The translations under genes were made by a program, and so were the position numbers. The notes beneath the pieces are model-generated. The model was not told where the DNA came from and searched no databases. It worked only from the letters and a program-made list of their open reading frames with translations. This document shows, one piece after another, positions 1 to 8,245 of a DNA stretch of 64,000 nt. The stretch's first letter is position 1. Each line of letters begins with the position of its first letter. Source of the DNA: Bacteroidales bacterium (GTDB lineage: Bacteria > Bacteroidota > Bacteroidia > Bacteroidales > WCHB1-69); assembly GCA_017454945.1 (NCBI GenBank), contig JAFTCA010000010.1:254427-318426 (forward strand), written 5' to 3'.

Positions 1-2
1 CA

Positions 3-278
3 CGCACTGGTGTAGGTATAACTCACGATAACAAGATTTTATGGGTGGTTGTGGATGGTCATAGTTCTCATGCGGCCGGTATGTCGCTGAAGGAATTTGC
101 CTACACGATGAAATATTTGGATGTGGCCACGCTGCTCAATTTGGATGGAGGTGGCTCTTCCACTTTGTACATCAACGACGGGAAGCATGGAATGATAAAC
201 TTCCCGTCGGATAACGGGAAGTTCGATCATTATGGCGAGCGCCGTGTAGCGAGCGCCGTATTGTTGTTCACAGAGTAA
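3..278 (+). CDS. Phosphodiester glycosidase (NAGPA-like) family protein, C-terminal end only
   Basis: This is the 3' end of a gene that begins before the window; the reading frame is open from base 3 to a TAA stop. The visible 91 residues show the end of a phosphodiester glycosidase domain (the family that includes mammalian NAGPA and bacterial exopolysaccharide-associated proteins): RTGVGI, then a beta strand ending VVVDG, then the signature NLDGGGSSTLY, and a closing ERRVASAVLLF. The glycine/serine motif is the most conserved part of the family. No membrane segment lies in this part. Its substrate cannot be told from the fragment. Its stop abuts the stop of the convergent Omp28-like gene with no spacer. 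Confidence 0.8.
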   Translation, partial: RTGVGITHDNKILWVVVDGHSSHAAGMSLKEFAYTMKYLDVATLLNLDGGGSSTLYINDGKHGMINFPSDNGKFDHYGERRVASAVLLFTE

Positions 279-1139
279 TTATTCAGCCACTTTTCTGCTT
301 TCTGCCTGCAGAATCTCTTTAGTCACCGCATCGTAAATGTAAGTTACGATAGTGCAGTTCTGGTAGTTGATGTCTTGTTTCAGTTTGTTGAAATCAAGCT
401 TGTAAGATTTGGTGTAGGCAGAATCCTTTTCCACAATACCGCTTTCGTTCAAATAAGCGCCGTAGGTGCCGTTTAAGCTAGCTCTCAGGGCATGGTGATG
501 AACGTAGTCGGGAATGGTAACGTTATTGTCCAATTGCGGCGACACAATGCCGTCTTCAATCATCACAACGCAGAGCATAATGGGATTTTCGTATTCGGTA
601 AACATGGTGGTTTTGGTATGTGCCACCATGGTTCTGCTGGTTTCGTCATATTGGTTAATAATCTGAATGCCAGCTACAATTTGGTTCTTATCTACAGCGT
701 TGATCTGCCCTTCCCAGTCGCGGTAAAATGATATCCATGATGTTCCTTTTTTCACACGGTTAACCATTGCGCAGGGTACCGAGTTAACCCCGAAATCGTT
801 GTATAGTTGGTCGCCAGCTTCCGTTCGGAAGTCGTAGGTGTAAGGTTCTTCACGTGGGGCTGCCAGTCCGCCGGCATGAATGGTCACGGGAACCAGCAAT
901 TTGCCGTATTTGGCAATCAGATCTTGTAGTACGCGGTGGCCTTTTTCAGGACAGTTGGTGCAATAGTGTCCGGTAAATTCTTCAAACAGCACTTTTCTGA
1001 TGACCGAATCCTTGTTCAAATCAGGAAATTCAACCTCTGTTTTCTCTTCGTTGTTCGGCTCAAGACGAGGTCCTTCAATAATATCGCAAGAGGTGAACAA
1101 AAAGGCTAAAATACAGAAAATTCCCAATATCTTTTTCAT
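279..1139 (-). CDS. Omp28-related lipoprotein with thioredoxin-like CxxC
   Basis: A 286-residue exported lipoprotein. The start is placed at the ATG giving MKKILGIF, because a longer frame adds ten residues that spoil the signal peptide; the lipobox ends at Cys18 (LFTSC). After a charged linker it has FEEFTGHYCTNCP (Cys60 and Cys63), a thioredoxin-fold active-site-like CxxC, as in Bacteroidota Omp28-family outer-membrane proteins. The rest is a beta-rich domain. It is the third gene of a run with the DUF6029-like barrel (34 bases upstream) and a TlpA-like thioredoxin, so a shared role in redox-linked envelope assembly or folding is plausible but inferred. The family is known mainly as a surface antigen in Porphyromonas, and its biochemical role is unsettled. 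Confidence 0.8.
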   Translation of the reverse strand: MKKILGIFCILAFLFTSCDIIEGPRLEPNNEEKTEVEFPDLNKDSVIRKVLFEEFTGHYCTNCPEKGHRVLQDLIAKYGKLLVPVTIHAGGLAAPREEPYTYDFRTEAGDQLYNDFGVNSVPCAMVNRVKKGTSWISFYRDWEGQINAVDKNQIVAGIQIINQYDETSRTMVAHTKTTMFTEYENPIMLCVVMIEDGIVSPQLDNNVTIPDYVHHHALRASLNGTYGAYLNESGIVEKDSAYTKSYKLDFNKLKQDINYQNCTIVTYIYDAVTKEILQAESRKVAE

Positions 1140-1173
1140 ATCTTTATATCTTAATGTAGTCATAATCATAATA

Positions 1174-2862
1174 TTAGAATGATGTGGTAACCGAAAGGCC
1201 TAAACCGTACGAAGCGGGCACCGTACGGCATACGCCGCCCACACAGAGGATGCCTTCGCGAGTTTTGCCGTACGACAGGGCAATACGGGTGGTTTTGATG
1301 GCAAAGGCAGCCGAAATATTGTAGTAGTGAATACGGCGCGATTTGTCAGCGTTGCCATAGTTCCATTGGTCGCCAATGGATATGAACCAGTGCGGATTGA
1401 TGGAGTATTCGATCATGGCGTAAACCCAGCTGCCGAGATCGTCTTTCGAGTAGAGGTGCTGCGCTTCGAGTCGCAGCGCGTGCTTGCTGTTGATCTTGCA
1501 GGTGAGGTCGACAGCCACATTGTGACCGTGGAACATGCCGCCATGTCCTTGCAGTACTTCCATATTGTAAATCAGCCAGTTATAAGCCACGATCAATTTC
1601 CAGCGCTTGTCAAACTTTCGACTTATTTCCACACCTAAATCCTGATACAGCAACTCTTTACCCCACTTAAAGAAGTTGGAGGTGTAGCCGTCGGTGCCGC
1701 TTTGCGAGCCTGTGATAGAGTCAATGGGCAGCATGGTTTTGTCGATGGTATGGTAGCGGGCGTAGTTCAGGGTGATGTCGGTGCCATACTTACCGCCAAT
1801 CTTGGTCTTTTTGGGTATCTGGTAGTTTATTTGGCACTGTGCGCCCACTTGGCCGTTGGGCTGACTGGCATAGCTATAGTTGCTAATCAACTGGTAGGAG
1901 TACTGTCGGTTGATGGCCGGTATATAGTTGATATTGAGTAATGCCAGGTTGGCTGGTGTTCCTCTCTGCGAGCGGAAGTCCATATTGTCGGCGCGGATGA
2001 AGGAGGTGGAAATGCCGAAACCTTTCATCGAATAGGTGAGCGATGCAAACAGAGCGTCGCCAGGCTTGTATATATATTCATTGGTGGCGTTGGGGTCGTT
2101 TATTTTGCGGGCATATTCGCCTTCAAAACGCAGTCCTTTCCATCCGAAATTGAGTCGTGCACCCCACGTGGCCACGTTTTGCGGCAGGATGAAGGTGGGG
2201 TCCTCGTCTTTCTCATATTTGCTCACGAAGCTGGCACCCAAAGAGGTGCTGAAGCCTTTTTCCGACATCTGCGGAATTAACTCTGTTAGAGATATTTCGC
2301 CGTCAATGCCGCGCACATGGTCTTTACGTTTCAGATATTCGAAATCGAAATTCTTGCGTTGGATGCCCCACACGCCTTTCAGGGTGATACCTTTGTAGGG
2401 GGTCACCTTCACGCGGGCACCCAGGAGGCTGTTGTCGATGCCGAGATACTTGTCTTCGTAGGTTCTCAGTGTCAGTCCCGAGCCGAATTGTTCATAGAAA
2501 GTACCGGCAGTCACCTGGATAAAGTCGTTTTTATAATCGGCAAAATAGTGGGTGATGCCATGGCCTTTATAGCCTATATCTTCAAAGTCGATCAGCGGGT
2601 AAAGGTAAAACTCGTATCTCATGCCGGCAGTGAAACCACCATTGGTATATTGCAGGTACATGTACGAGTTGGCTCTCACCTTCGAGTCCACCTTGTCGGC
2701 CCCGATCAGTGAGTCGGGGATATAGAACATGCCATTCAGCATAAAATCTCCGCTGATGGTTCCTTTCCCTACGGGGATTTGGGCCTTGAGCGGAGATGAG
2801 AAGCTGATGAAAGCAAGAATAAAGACGAATGTTTTAAGCGAACGGAATAAAAATCTCATCAT
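1174..2862 (-). CDS. DUF6029-like outer-membrane beta-barrel protein
   Basis: A 562-residue protein with a signal peptide (hydrophobic VFILAFISF, cleavage near LKAQ). The mature part starts with a GTISGDFMLNG-type strand and continues as repeated amphipathic strands rich in Tyr, Phe, Trp and Gly, ending in a terminal aromatic (VTTSF), the usual signature of a Bam-inserted barrel. The sequence and its place between a TlpA-like gene and an Omp28-like gene match the Bacteroidota DUF6029 family, whose function is not known. The two starting methionines are adjacent; the first is used. It lies 6 bases after the TlpA-like gene and 34 before the Omp28-like gene, so the three are very likely one transcript. 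Confidence 0.7.
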   Translation of the reverse strand: MMRFLFRSLKTFVFILAFISFSSPLKAQIPVGKGTISGDFMLNGMFYIPDSLIGADKVDSKVRANSYMYLQYTNGGFTAGMRYEFYLYPLIDFEDIGYKGHGITHYFADYKNDFIQVTAGTFYEQFGSGLTLRTYEDKYLGIDNSLLGARVKVTPYKGITLKGVWGIQRKNFDFEYLKRKDHVRGIDGEISLTELIPQMSEKGFSTSLGASFVSKYEKDEDPTFILPQNVATWGARLNFGWKGLRFEGEYARKINDPNATNEYIYKPGDALFASLTYSMKGFGISTSFIRADNMDFRSQRGTPANLALLNINYIPAINRQYSYQLISNYSYASQPNGQVGAQCQINYQIPKKTKIGGKYGTDITLNYARYHTIDKTMLPIDSITGSQSGTDGYTSNFFKWGKELLYQDLGVEISRKFDKRWKLIVAYNWLIYNMEVLQGHGGMFHGHNVAVDLTCKINSKHALRLEAQHLYSKDDLGSWVYAMIEYSINPHWFISIGDQWNYGNADKSRRIHYYNISAAFAIKTTRIALSYGKTREGILCVGGVCRTVPASYGLGLSVTTSF

Positions 2863-2868
2863 TCAGGT

Positions 2869-3387
2869 TTATTTTTGATTCACTAATCCTTTTACAATTT
2901 CATAAACTTCCTCTTCTGAGCCGGGGGCGTAGGAGGTGTGTTTCCAGACAATCTCTCTGTTGCCGTTCAGGATGCAGAGGAAGGGCACGTCCACTACGTT
3001 CATGGCGCGCTTGAAGTCGGAGTTGATATCCAACAGCACTTCGTATTCCCAGTTTTTGCCATTGACGAAAGGCTCAACGCGAGCGGCGGTCTTCACGTCG
3101 TCAATCGAGATGGCATAGAGTTTCACGCCGGTCTCTTCTACCCACTCGTCGTACACGTCGGCAATGGCCAACAATTCGGCGATACAGGGTTTGCACCAGG
3201 TAGCCCACAAGCTGATGATGATGGGCTTGCCGTCGTTGTCGATATTGATGGTGTTGAAGGATTGTCCGTCCAAAGCTTTGATATCCACTGAAGGGATGGT
3301 GGCCAATTTCTTCTCTTTGGTTTCTTCTTGACCGAAAGAAAGAAGCGTGCAAGAAATCAGGAGGATTAAGAGAGCTAATTTTTTCAT
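2869..3387 (-). CDS. TlpA-like periplasmic thiol-disulfide oxidoreductase
   Basis: A 172-residue secreted thioredoxin-fold protein. The start chosen gives MKKLALLILL and a signal peptide ending near SFGQ; an upstream extension of 18 codons would bury it. The active site is SLWATWCKPC (Cys65 and Cys68), the TlpA/ResA arrangement, followed by an ILNGNREIVW strand as in the cis-Pro half of the fold. Family members reduce or isomerise disulfides in the periplasm, often for cytochrome or outer-membrane protein maturation. Here the partners encoded next are a barrel protein and a CxxC-containing Omp28-like lipoprotein, which suggests the latter as redox partner (inference). It is the first gene of the operon, with a promoter-like element 22 bases upstream. 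Confidence 0.85.
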   Translation of the reverse strand: MKKLALLILLISCTLLSFGQEETKEKKLATIPSVDIKALDGQSFNTINIDNDGKPIIISLWATWCKPCIAELLAIADVYDEWVEETGVKLYAISIDDVKTAARVEPFVNGKNWEYEVLLDINSDFKRAMNVVDVPFLCILNGNREIVWKHTSYAPGSEEEVYEIVKGLVNQK

Positions 3388-3409
3388 GATGTTTGTTTTT
3401 ATTTGTTCG

Positions 3410-3441
3410 CAAAAATAATAAAAATCCGTTTTAAAGCGCAA
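3410..3441 (-). promoter_or_regulatory. Promoter of the tlpA-like/DUF6029/Omp28 operon
   Basis: Reading on the minus strand there is TTG (3441-3439), a 21-base spacer and TATTTTTG (3417-3410), matching the Bacteroidota consensus TTG-N17-23-TAnnTTTG. The start codon at 3387 lies 22 bases beyond the element. Confidence 0.6.
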
Positions 3442-3488
3442 GGTTTTGATGATTATCTATTTTGAATGATTTGTCATGCTAATTTTTG

Positions 3489-3496
3489 TATTTTTG
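3489..3496 (+). promoter_or_regulatory. Bacteroidota -7 element of ybeY-mnmG
   Basis: TATTTTTG, matching TAnnTTTG, 23 bases before the chosen ybeY ATG. No TTG at a good -33 distance is visible (nearest spacers 15 and 24). It also shows that a longer ybeY reading frame from 3466 would run through the promoter. Confidence 0.5.
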
Positions 3497-3519
3497 TCGT
3501 TCGTTTTGAGACTGTCGTT

Positions 3520-3957
3520 ATGATTACTTTCAATTTCCAATATCAATTTCGTTTTGTCAAGCGTACACTATATAGACTTTGGATAGGCAAGATGGTTCAA
3601 TCCAAAAACAAAAAAATAGGCGATGTGAACTATATTTTTTGTGATGATGCGTACTTGTTGGAGATCAACCAGCAATATTTGCAACATGACACCTATACCG
3701 ACATCATCACGTTTGATTATTGCGAAGGAGATGTTTTGAATGGGGATATTTTCATCAGTGTGGAACGGGTTCGCGAAAATGCGCAGCAATATTCGGTCAC
3801 TTTCCAAGAGGAGTTAGTCCGCGTGATGGCGCATGGAATTTTGCATTTATGTGGCTATAAAGATAAGAAAAAAGCGGAAGCCGAAGAGATGAGGAAGCAG
3901 GAAAAATGGGCTATTGAATTGTACGAAAAAATGGCAGTTGATAATTGTAAAAAATAG
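3520..3957 (+). CDS. ybeY: YbeY, rRNA maturation metalloendoribonuclease
   Basis: A 145-residue YbeY-family zinc-dependent endoribonuclease involved in 16S rRNA 3'-end maturation and ribosome quality control. The start ATG at 3520 is chosen because it lies after the promoter element and gives the normal family length. The metal motif is HGILHLCGY (His105 and His109). The third His of the textbook HGxLHLxGYDH motif is replaced: residues 114-115 are Lys-Asp, so Asp115 sits where the last ligand would be. I recall this variant from other Bacteroidota, so it need not mean loss of activity. mnmG follows 62 bases downstream on the same strand. Confidence 0.93.
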   Translation: MITFNFQYQFRFVKRTLYRLWIGKMVQSKNKKIGDVNYIFCDDAYLLEINQQYLQHDTYTDIITFDYCEGDVLNGDIFISVERVRENAQQYSVTFQEELVRVMAHGILHLCGYKDKKKAEAEEMRKQEKWAIELYEKMAVDNCKK

Positions 3958-3978
3958 ATTTATTGATAATTAGCTTAT

Positions 3979-3996
3979 ATATTCCACGTGGAATAT
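3979..3996. promoter_or_regulatory. Perfect 18-bp palindrome, candidate parS or operator site
   Basis: ATATTCCACGTGGAATAT is a perfect inverted repeat with no spacer, in the gap between ybeY and mnmG. Its core CACGTG with flanking TTCC/GGAA resembles the ParB-binding parS site (consensus TGTTTCACGTGAAACA), and mnmG (gidA) is often near oriC, where parS clusters. It could also be an operator for an unknown dimeric regulator of mnmG. Confidence 0.5.
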
Positions 3997-4019
3997 CTGA
4001 AGTTTTTAGAGGTTGATAT

Positions 4020-5894
4020 ATGGAATTATCGTATGACATAGTGGTAGTTGGCGCAGGACATGCGGGTTGTGAGGCAGCGGTGGCGGCAGCCAAAATGGGC
4101 TCTAAAACGCTGCTCATCTCCATGAACCTTTCTCTGGTGGCACAGATGTCGTGCAACCCTGCCATGGGTGGTATCGCCAAAGGGCAGATTGTGCGCGAGA
4201 TTGATGCCCTGGGTGGCATGTCGGGCGTTGTTACCGACCATACGATGATACAGTTCCGTATGCTGAATCGTTCCAAGGGTCCCGCCATGTGGAGTCCGAG
4301 GGCACAGTGCGACAAGATGCAGTTCTCGCTATTTTGGCGCTCCGTACTCGAAAACCAACCCAATTTGCATCTTCGCCAGGATACCGTAACCGATATTTTG
4401 ATAGAGAACGGTGCGGCTGTCGGTGTGGTTACCTTGCAAGGATTGACCGTCAGAGCCTCCAAGATAATTTTGACCAACGGCACCTTTTTAAACGGCAGAA
4501 TCCATATAGGCAAATTGAATTTTTCGGGTGGCCGTATGGGTGAAGCCTCGTCGTTGAATTTGTCGGATAAATTGAAAGAGGCTGGCATCACAGTGCGCAA
4601 ACTGAAAACGGGTACGCCGGTGCGCATAGATGGTCGCTCGGTGGATTTTTCAAAGATGGAAGAGCAAAAAGGCGATGATCAGCCTGGCTGTTTTTCGTTT
4701 ACCTCCACCCCGCCCCTGCAAGACCAACGCAGTTGCTGGATAACCTATACCAATACAGTGGTGCACGAAATATTGCGCACAGGCTTCGGTGATTCACCTA
4801 TGTTTCAGGGTAGAATTAAGGGAGTTGGGCCGCGCTATTGTCCCTCTATAGAGGATAAAATTGAGCGCTTTTCCGAGCGCGACAGGCACCAGTTGTTTTT
4901 GGAACCAGAAGGCAGAAATACGTACGAATGTTACCTTAATGGCTTCTCCTCTTCTTTGCCCGAAGATGTTCAAATTGAGGCTTTGCACCATATTCCCGGC
5001 TTGGAAAAAGCGGTGGTTTTGCGCCCAGGTTATGCCATTGAGTACGACTTTTTCGATCCTACACAGTTACATTTTACCCTCGAATCGAAGGTGATTCCCA
5101 ACCTCTATTTGGCTGGTCAGGTTAATGGAACAACAGGTTACGAAGAGGCCGCTTGCCAAGGTTTGATGGCAGCTATCAACGCTCACCGTTCTTTGCATAA
5201 CGAGGAGCCATTCATCTTGACCCGCTCGCAGGCTTATATCGGTGTACTTATTGATGATTTGGTAACCAAAGGTGTCGAAGATCCCTATCGAATGTTCACT
5301 TCACGCGCCGAGTATAGAATTTTGTTGCGCCAGGATAATGCCGATGAGCGACTCTCACCATTAGGACATCAGTTGGGGTTGGTGACCGACGAGCAAATGC
5401 GTACGCTGGATAAGAAATACTCGCAGCGTGCTGTCATTATGGATTTTATCCGAACGCGCAATGTCGTTCCTACAGAGGTAAATCCTTTGTTGGCGGAGCT
5501 TGATACACCGCAGCTTTCACAACCTGTTAAGTATGAAACGCTGCTCCTGCGCCCGCAAGTCAACCTTCAGCAATTGATACAATCCTCCCCCGCCCTACAG
5601 CAATTTTTGGCGGAAGTGTCGGCTACGAATGAAGAGTTGGAGATTAGTGAGATTGCACTTAAGTATGCCAGCTATATCAAAAAGGAGGAAGAGCAGGCTC
5701 ACCGTATGGTCAACTTAGAGAATATTAAACTGCCACCTCAAATAGATTATTACTCTTTGGTGTCACTCTCGATGGAGGCGCGTGAAAAATTGACACGGGT
5801 GAAGCCGGCCAACCTCGGACAAGCTTCTCGAATCAGTGGCGTGAGTCCTTCCGACATCGCTGCACTGATGATTTATTTGCGACAATCGGTATAA
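4020..5894 (+). CDS. mnmG: MnmG (GidA), tRNA uridine-34 carboxymethylaminomethyl synthase subunit
   Basis: A 624-residue flavoprotein that with MnmE installs the carboxymethylaminomethyl group on wobble uridine 34 of several tRNAs. The N-terminus has a dinucleotide-binding GAGHAG (residues 11-16) for FAD; the family stretches [14 protein letters not shown] and [11 protein letters not shown] are present, and Cys-containing [14 protein letters not shown] leads into the C-terminal helical GidA-associated domain that binds MnmE and tRNA. Length is normal. The ATG at 4020 starts directly at the conserved [11 protein letters not shown]. It is probably transcribed with ybeY. mnmE is not in the window. 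Confidence 0.97.
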   Translation: MELSYDIVVVGAGHAGCEAAVAAAKMGSKTLLISMNLSLVAQMSCNPAMGGIAKGQIVREIDALGGMSGVVTDHTMIQFRMLNRSKGPAMWSPRAQCDKMQFSLFWRSVLENQPNLHLRQDTVTDILIENGAAVGVVTLQGLTVRASKIILTNGTFLNGRIHIGKLNFSGGRMGEASSLNLSDKLKEAGITVRKLKTGTPVRIDGRSVDFSKMEEQKGDDQPGCFSFTSTPPLQDQRSCWITYTNTVVHEILRTGFGDSPMFQGRIKGVGPRYCPSIEDKIERFSERDRHQLFLEPEGRNTYECYLNGFSSSLPEDVQIEALHHIPGLEKAVVLRPGYAIEYDFFDPTQLHFTLESKVIPNLYLAGQVNGTTGYEEAACQGLMAAINAHRSLHNEEPFILTRSQAYIGVLIDDLVTKGVEDPYRMFTSRAEYRILLRQDNADERLSPLGHQLGLVTDEQMRTLDKKYSQRAVIMDFIRTRNVVPTEVNPLLAELDTPQLSQPVKYETLLLRPQVNLQQLIQSSPALQQFLAEVSATNEELEISEIALKYASYIKKEEEQAHRMVNLENIKLPPQIDYYSLVSLSMEAREKLTRVKPANLGQASRISGVSPSDIAALMIYLRQSV

Positions 5895-5979
5895 ATAACT
5901 GATTAACAGTTGTTTAAATATTGAAATCAAAAATAAGACATCAAAAAAAATTTTTCAAGACGCAAGATTTAAAAAACAA

Positions 5980-6004
5980 AAAACAGGCTAAAAAAGCCTG
6001 TTTT
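5980..6004 (-). terminator. Rho-independent terminator, tRNA-Arg (possibly bidirectional with mnmG)
   Basis: AAAACAGGC and GCCTGTTTT form a 9-bp stem around a 7-base A-rich loop. On the minus strand it lies just past the tRNA-Arg 3' end and is followed by a T-rich run; in the plus direction it lies 86 bases past the mnmG stop. Confidence 0.7.
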
Positions 6005-6034
6005 GAAAAACCATACTGATTTTTAAATGGTTAG

Positions 6035-6106
6035 TAGCCTCGCTGGGAATCGAACCCAAATTTAAAGTTTAGGAAACTTTCGTTCTATCCATTGAACTAC
6101 AAGGCC
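6035..6106 (-). tRNA. tRNA-Arg (anticodon CCT)
   Basis: Cloverleaf read on the minus strand. The acceptor GGCCTTG pairs with CGAGGCT (two wobble pairs), the D stem is GTTC/GAAC, the anticodon stem AAAGT/ACTTT encloses TTCCTAA (anticodon CCT, reading AGG), and the T arm has the usual TTCGATT loop. CCA is not encoded. The gene is followed by a terminator hairpin and preceded by a TAnnTTTG element. Confidence 0.93.
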
Positions 6107-6121
6107 CAAAATTTTGAAAGG

Positions 6122-6129
6122 CAAAAATA
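6122..6129 (-). promoter_or_regulatory. -7 element of tRNA-Arg
   Basis: TATTTTTG on the minus strand, 15 bases before the mature tRNA 5' end; matches TAnnTTTG. No clear -33 TTG is seen. Confidence 0.45.
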
Positions 6130-6201
6130 CGAAATTGCGCCGCATTTTACACCATAAATTTCCCCTTTTTGACAAGTCTCATCTATTTGAATAATTTCGT
6201 G

Positions 6202-6209
6202 TATATTTG
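6202..6209 (+). promoter_or_regulatory. -7 element of the 6228 gene
   Basis: TATATTTG (TAnnTTTG) 18 bases before the ATG at 6228. A possible TTG start at 6207 falls inside this element, which supports the ATG. Confidence 0.5.
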
Positions 6210-6227
6210 CAGTTCAAAATTTACGAC

Positions 6228-6917
6228 ATGGAAACACATCTTGATGATTTATCAAAATTGTTAATCTCGAAGGGTGAGTTGAAGCAGCAGATTTTCCACA
6301 CCACCTTAGACACGATGCAGATGTTTAAGGAAGCTGCCAAGGAGTTCGAGGAAGAGTTTAACGAAAAATATGGCGAGACTCACGAGAAGATCAATGTGCA
6401 TTTCACTCAGAAAAGCCAGTATGAATTCCAGCTTAAATTTGCTGGTGACGTGCTTATCTTTCTGATGCACACCAATATATTTGAGTTTTCACGCGACCAC
6501 GAAGTGATGCGTACTTCCTATATCAAAGAAGATAAGGAACGCTCGTATTGCGGTATGATTATGATTTTCAACTTCTTAGCCGACTCTTTCAAGTACACCC
6601 GCGTGAACGATATCGGCTATTTGATTGGCAGAATTCTGATTAACAAGGATTTACATTATTATATAGATGGCAAAAGAGAACTTTCACAGGTGTTGAACAA
6701 CTTTAGTACTAACGAGTTGACGAAAGAATCGGTGAAAGAGATCCTTTACTCGGCAATTCAATATACCATCAATTTCGACCTTTTGGTTCCAGAATACACG
6801 CAAGTGAAGGAGTTGACGGTCAACGATATGATGCAAATTGAGGATCAAGTAATGACCATTAAGACTGGTAAACGCCTGGGATTCAGGTTTGAACCAGACC
6901 GGCAGGCCAAGGAATAA
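6228..6917 (+). CDS. Conserved Bacteroidota protein of unknown function
   Basis: A 229-residue soluble, acidic protein with no signal peptide or membrane span. It begins METHLDDLSKLLISKGELKQQIF and is mostly helical, with a central hydrophobic DVLIFLMHTNIF strand region and a DKERSYCGMIMIFNFLADS segment. I recognise it only as a conserved Bacteroidota hypothetical and cannot assign a domain. The start at 6228 is chosen over a TTG seven codons upstream because that codon lies within the promoter element. It stands alone: tRNA-Arg is divergent upstream, and tRNA-Glu with its own promoter follows. Codon use looks like its neighbours. Confidence 0.75.
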   Translation: METHLDDLSKLLISKGELKQQIFHTTLDTMQMFKEAAKEFEEEFNEKYGETHEKINVHFTQKSQYEFQLKFAGDVLIFLMHTNIFEFSRDHEVMRTSYIKEDKERSYCGMIMIFNFLADSFKYTRVNDIGYLIGRILINKDLHYYIDGKRELSQVLNNFSTNELTKESVKEILYSAIQYTINFDLLVPEYTQVKELTVNDMMQIEDQVMTIKTGKRLGFRFEPDRQAKE

Positions 6918-6935
6918 AAAATTTGGGACAAACTA

Positions 6936-6965
6936 TTTGTCATGTCGGATTTTTTATTATTTTTG
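6936..6965 (+). promoter_or_regulatory. Promoter of tRNA-Glu
   Basis: TTTG (6936-6939), an 18-base spacer and TATTTTTG (6958-6965): a full match to the Bacteroidota vegetative promoter, 17 bases before the tRNA 5' end. Confidence 0.75.
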
Positions 6966-6982
6966 CAGCCGTAAAATTGAGA

Positions 6983-7057
6983 GCCGCATTCGTCTAGTTG
7001 GCCTAGGACGCAAGGTTTTCATCCTTGAAATCGGGGGTTCGAATCCCCCATGCGGTA
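6983..7057 (+). tRNA. tRNA-Glu (anticodon TTC)
   Basis: The acceptor GCCGCAT pairs with ATGCGGT, the anticodon stem CAAGG/CCTTG encloses TTTTCAT (anticodon TTC), and the T arm GGGGG-TTCGAAT-CCCCC is perfect. The 5' half has the typical TCGTCTAG of bacterial tRNA-Glu. CCA is not encoded. Confidence 0.95.
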
Positions 7058-7063
7058 CTTCCG

Positions 7064-7098
7064 AACCTTTATTATCATTGATAGTAAAGGTTTTTTTA
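7064..7098 (+). terminator. Rho-independent terminator of tRNA-Glu
   Basis: AACCTTTA (7064-7071) pairs with TAAAGGTT (7085-7092), with further pairing inside the loop, followed by a run of T residues. It sits 6 bases past the tRNA. Confidence 0.85.
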
Positions 7099-7120
7099 TT
7101 GACCGAATAATGCATTGTAA

Positions 7121-8245
7121 ATGAGCGGCATATATATTCATTTTCCTTTTTGCAAGTCGAAATGCATCTATTGCAATTTCTACTCCGTAGCCGCTCTGCA
7201 GCACAAAGAGGCGTACCTTTCTGCTCTTCTGAAAGAGGTGGAGATGTCGACAGGTTATCTTCCTGATAAGCATGTTGCCACAGTCTATTTCGGCGGTGGA
7301 ACACCTTCACTATTAGATGTTTCAGAGGTTGAAACAATTTTAACCGCGCTTTCGCAGCGCTACAATTTGTCAGCTGATGCGGAGATCACTTTTGAGGCAA
7401 ACCCAGAGCAGCTGGACAAACAATATGCAAGAGACCTTAAATCTATTGGTATAAACAGGTTAAGTGTTGGTATCCAGTCGTTTTCCGATAACCTTTTACA
7501 GCTGTTGAAACGTCGTCATACGGCCGCAGAGGCTAAGCAGACTTTGCTTACTGTCTTTGAGGCAGGTTTTGAAAATGTATCGGTCGATTTGATTTATGGT
7601 ATCCCCTATCGCAGTGAAAATCAATGGAATGATGAACTTGCCCTAGCCTTTTCTTTTCCTATAACCCACTTGTCGGCTTATTCGCTGACGGTGGAGCCCT
7701 CCACCCTGTTGGATCGGAAAATCAGGAGCAAACAGTTTTTGCCAATCGACGAGCGCATCGAGGAGGACAATTATAAGCAATTGATTGACAAGGCTCAATC
7801 GTCAGGATTTGTTCATTACGAGATTTCCAATTTTGCGAAAAACGGGTGTTTTTCGCGTCACAACTTTGCCTATTGGGAGGGAGTCCCCTATTTGGGTCTC
7901 GGTCCGTCGGCCCATTCGTTTGACGGGCACTCGCGACAATGGAATCCTGCTGATATTCAGCAATATGTGCAAAATATAGAAGTTGGTCACCGTGAAGAGG
8001 AGAAGGAATTGCTAACCATCGAAATGCAGTTTAACGAATATGTTATGTTGATGCTGCGAACTTTCAAAGGAATTGATATAGAGCATATTAAAACGCATTT
8101 TGGAGTTCAATATGCCAACCGGACTTTGCAACATTGGTCGCGAGTGCCGGCAACCTATTATTGTCAGCCGGAGGCCAGTCATTATGTACTGACGGCAGAG
8201 GGCATGCGGTTTGCCGATAAGATTGCAGTGGATTTGTTGGCTTAG
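7121..8245 (+). CDS. hemW: HemW-type radical SAM protein (heme chaperone family)
   Basis: A 374-residue radical SAM protein. The first residues give the iron-sulphur motif CKSKCIYC (Cys11, Cys15, Cys18), then FGGGTPSLL for SAM binding, LSVGIQSFSDNLLQLLKRRHT and the later HNFAYWEG and LGLGPSAHSF, all of which are HemW/HemN-like. HemW lacks the extra cysteine of true oxygen-independent coproporphyrinogen oxidase HemN and acts as a heme-binding chaperone; the motif here is the HemW form. The C-terminal HemN-type domain is present. Its last 4 bases overlap the convergent gene at 8242. No heme genes are adjacent. Confidence 0.9.
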   Translation: MSGIYIHFPFCKSKCIYCNFYSVAALQHKEAYLSALLKEVEMSTGYLPDKHVATVYFGGGTPSLLDVSEVETILTALSQRYNLSADAEITFEANPEQLDKQYARDLKSIGINRLSVGIQSFSDNLLQLLKRRHTAAEAKQTLLTVFEAGFENVSVDLIYGIPYRSENQWNDELALAFSFPITHLSAYSLTVEPSTLLDRKIRSKQFLPIDERIEEDNYKQLIDKAQSSGFVHYEISNFAKNGCFSRHNFAYWEGVPYLGLGPSAHSFDGHSRQWNPADIQQYVQNIEVGHREEEKELLTIEMQFNEYVMLMLRTFKGIDIEHIKTHFGVQYANRTLQHWSRVPATYYCQPEASHYVLTAEGMRFADKIAVDLLA

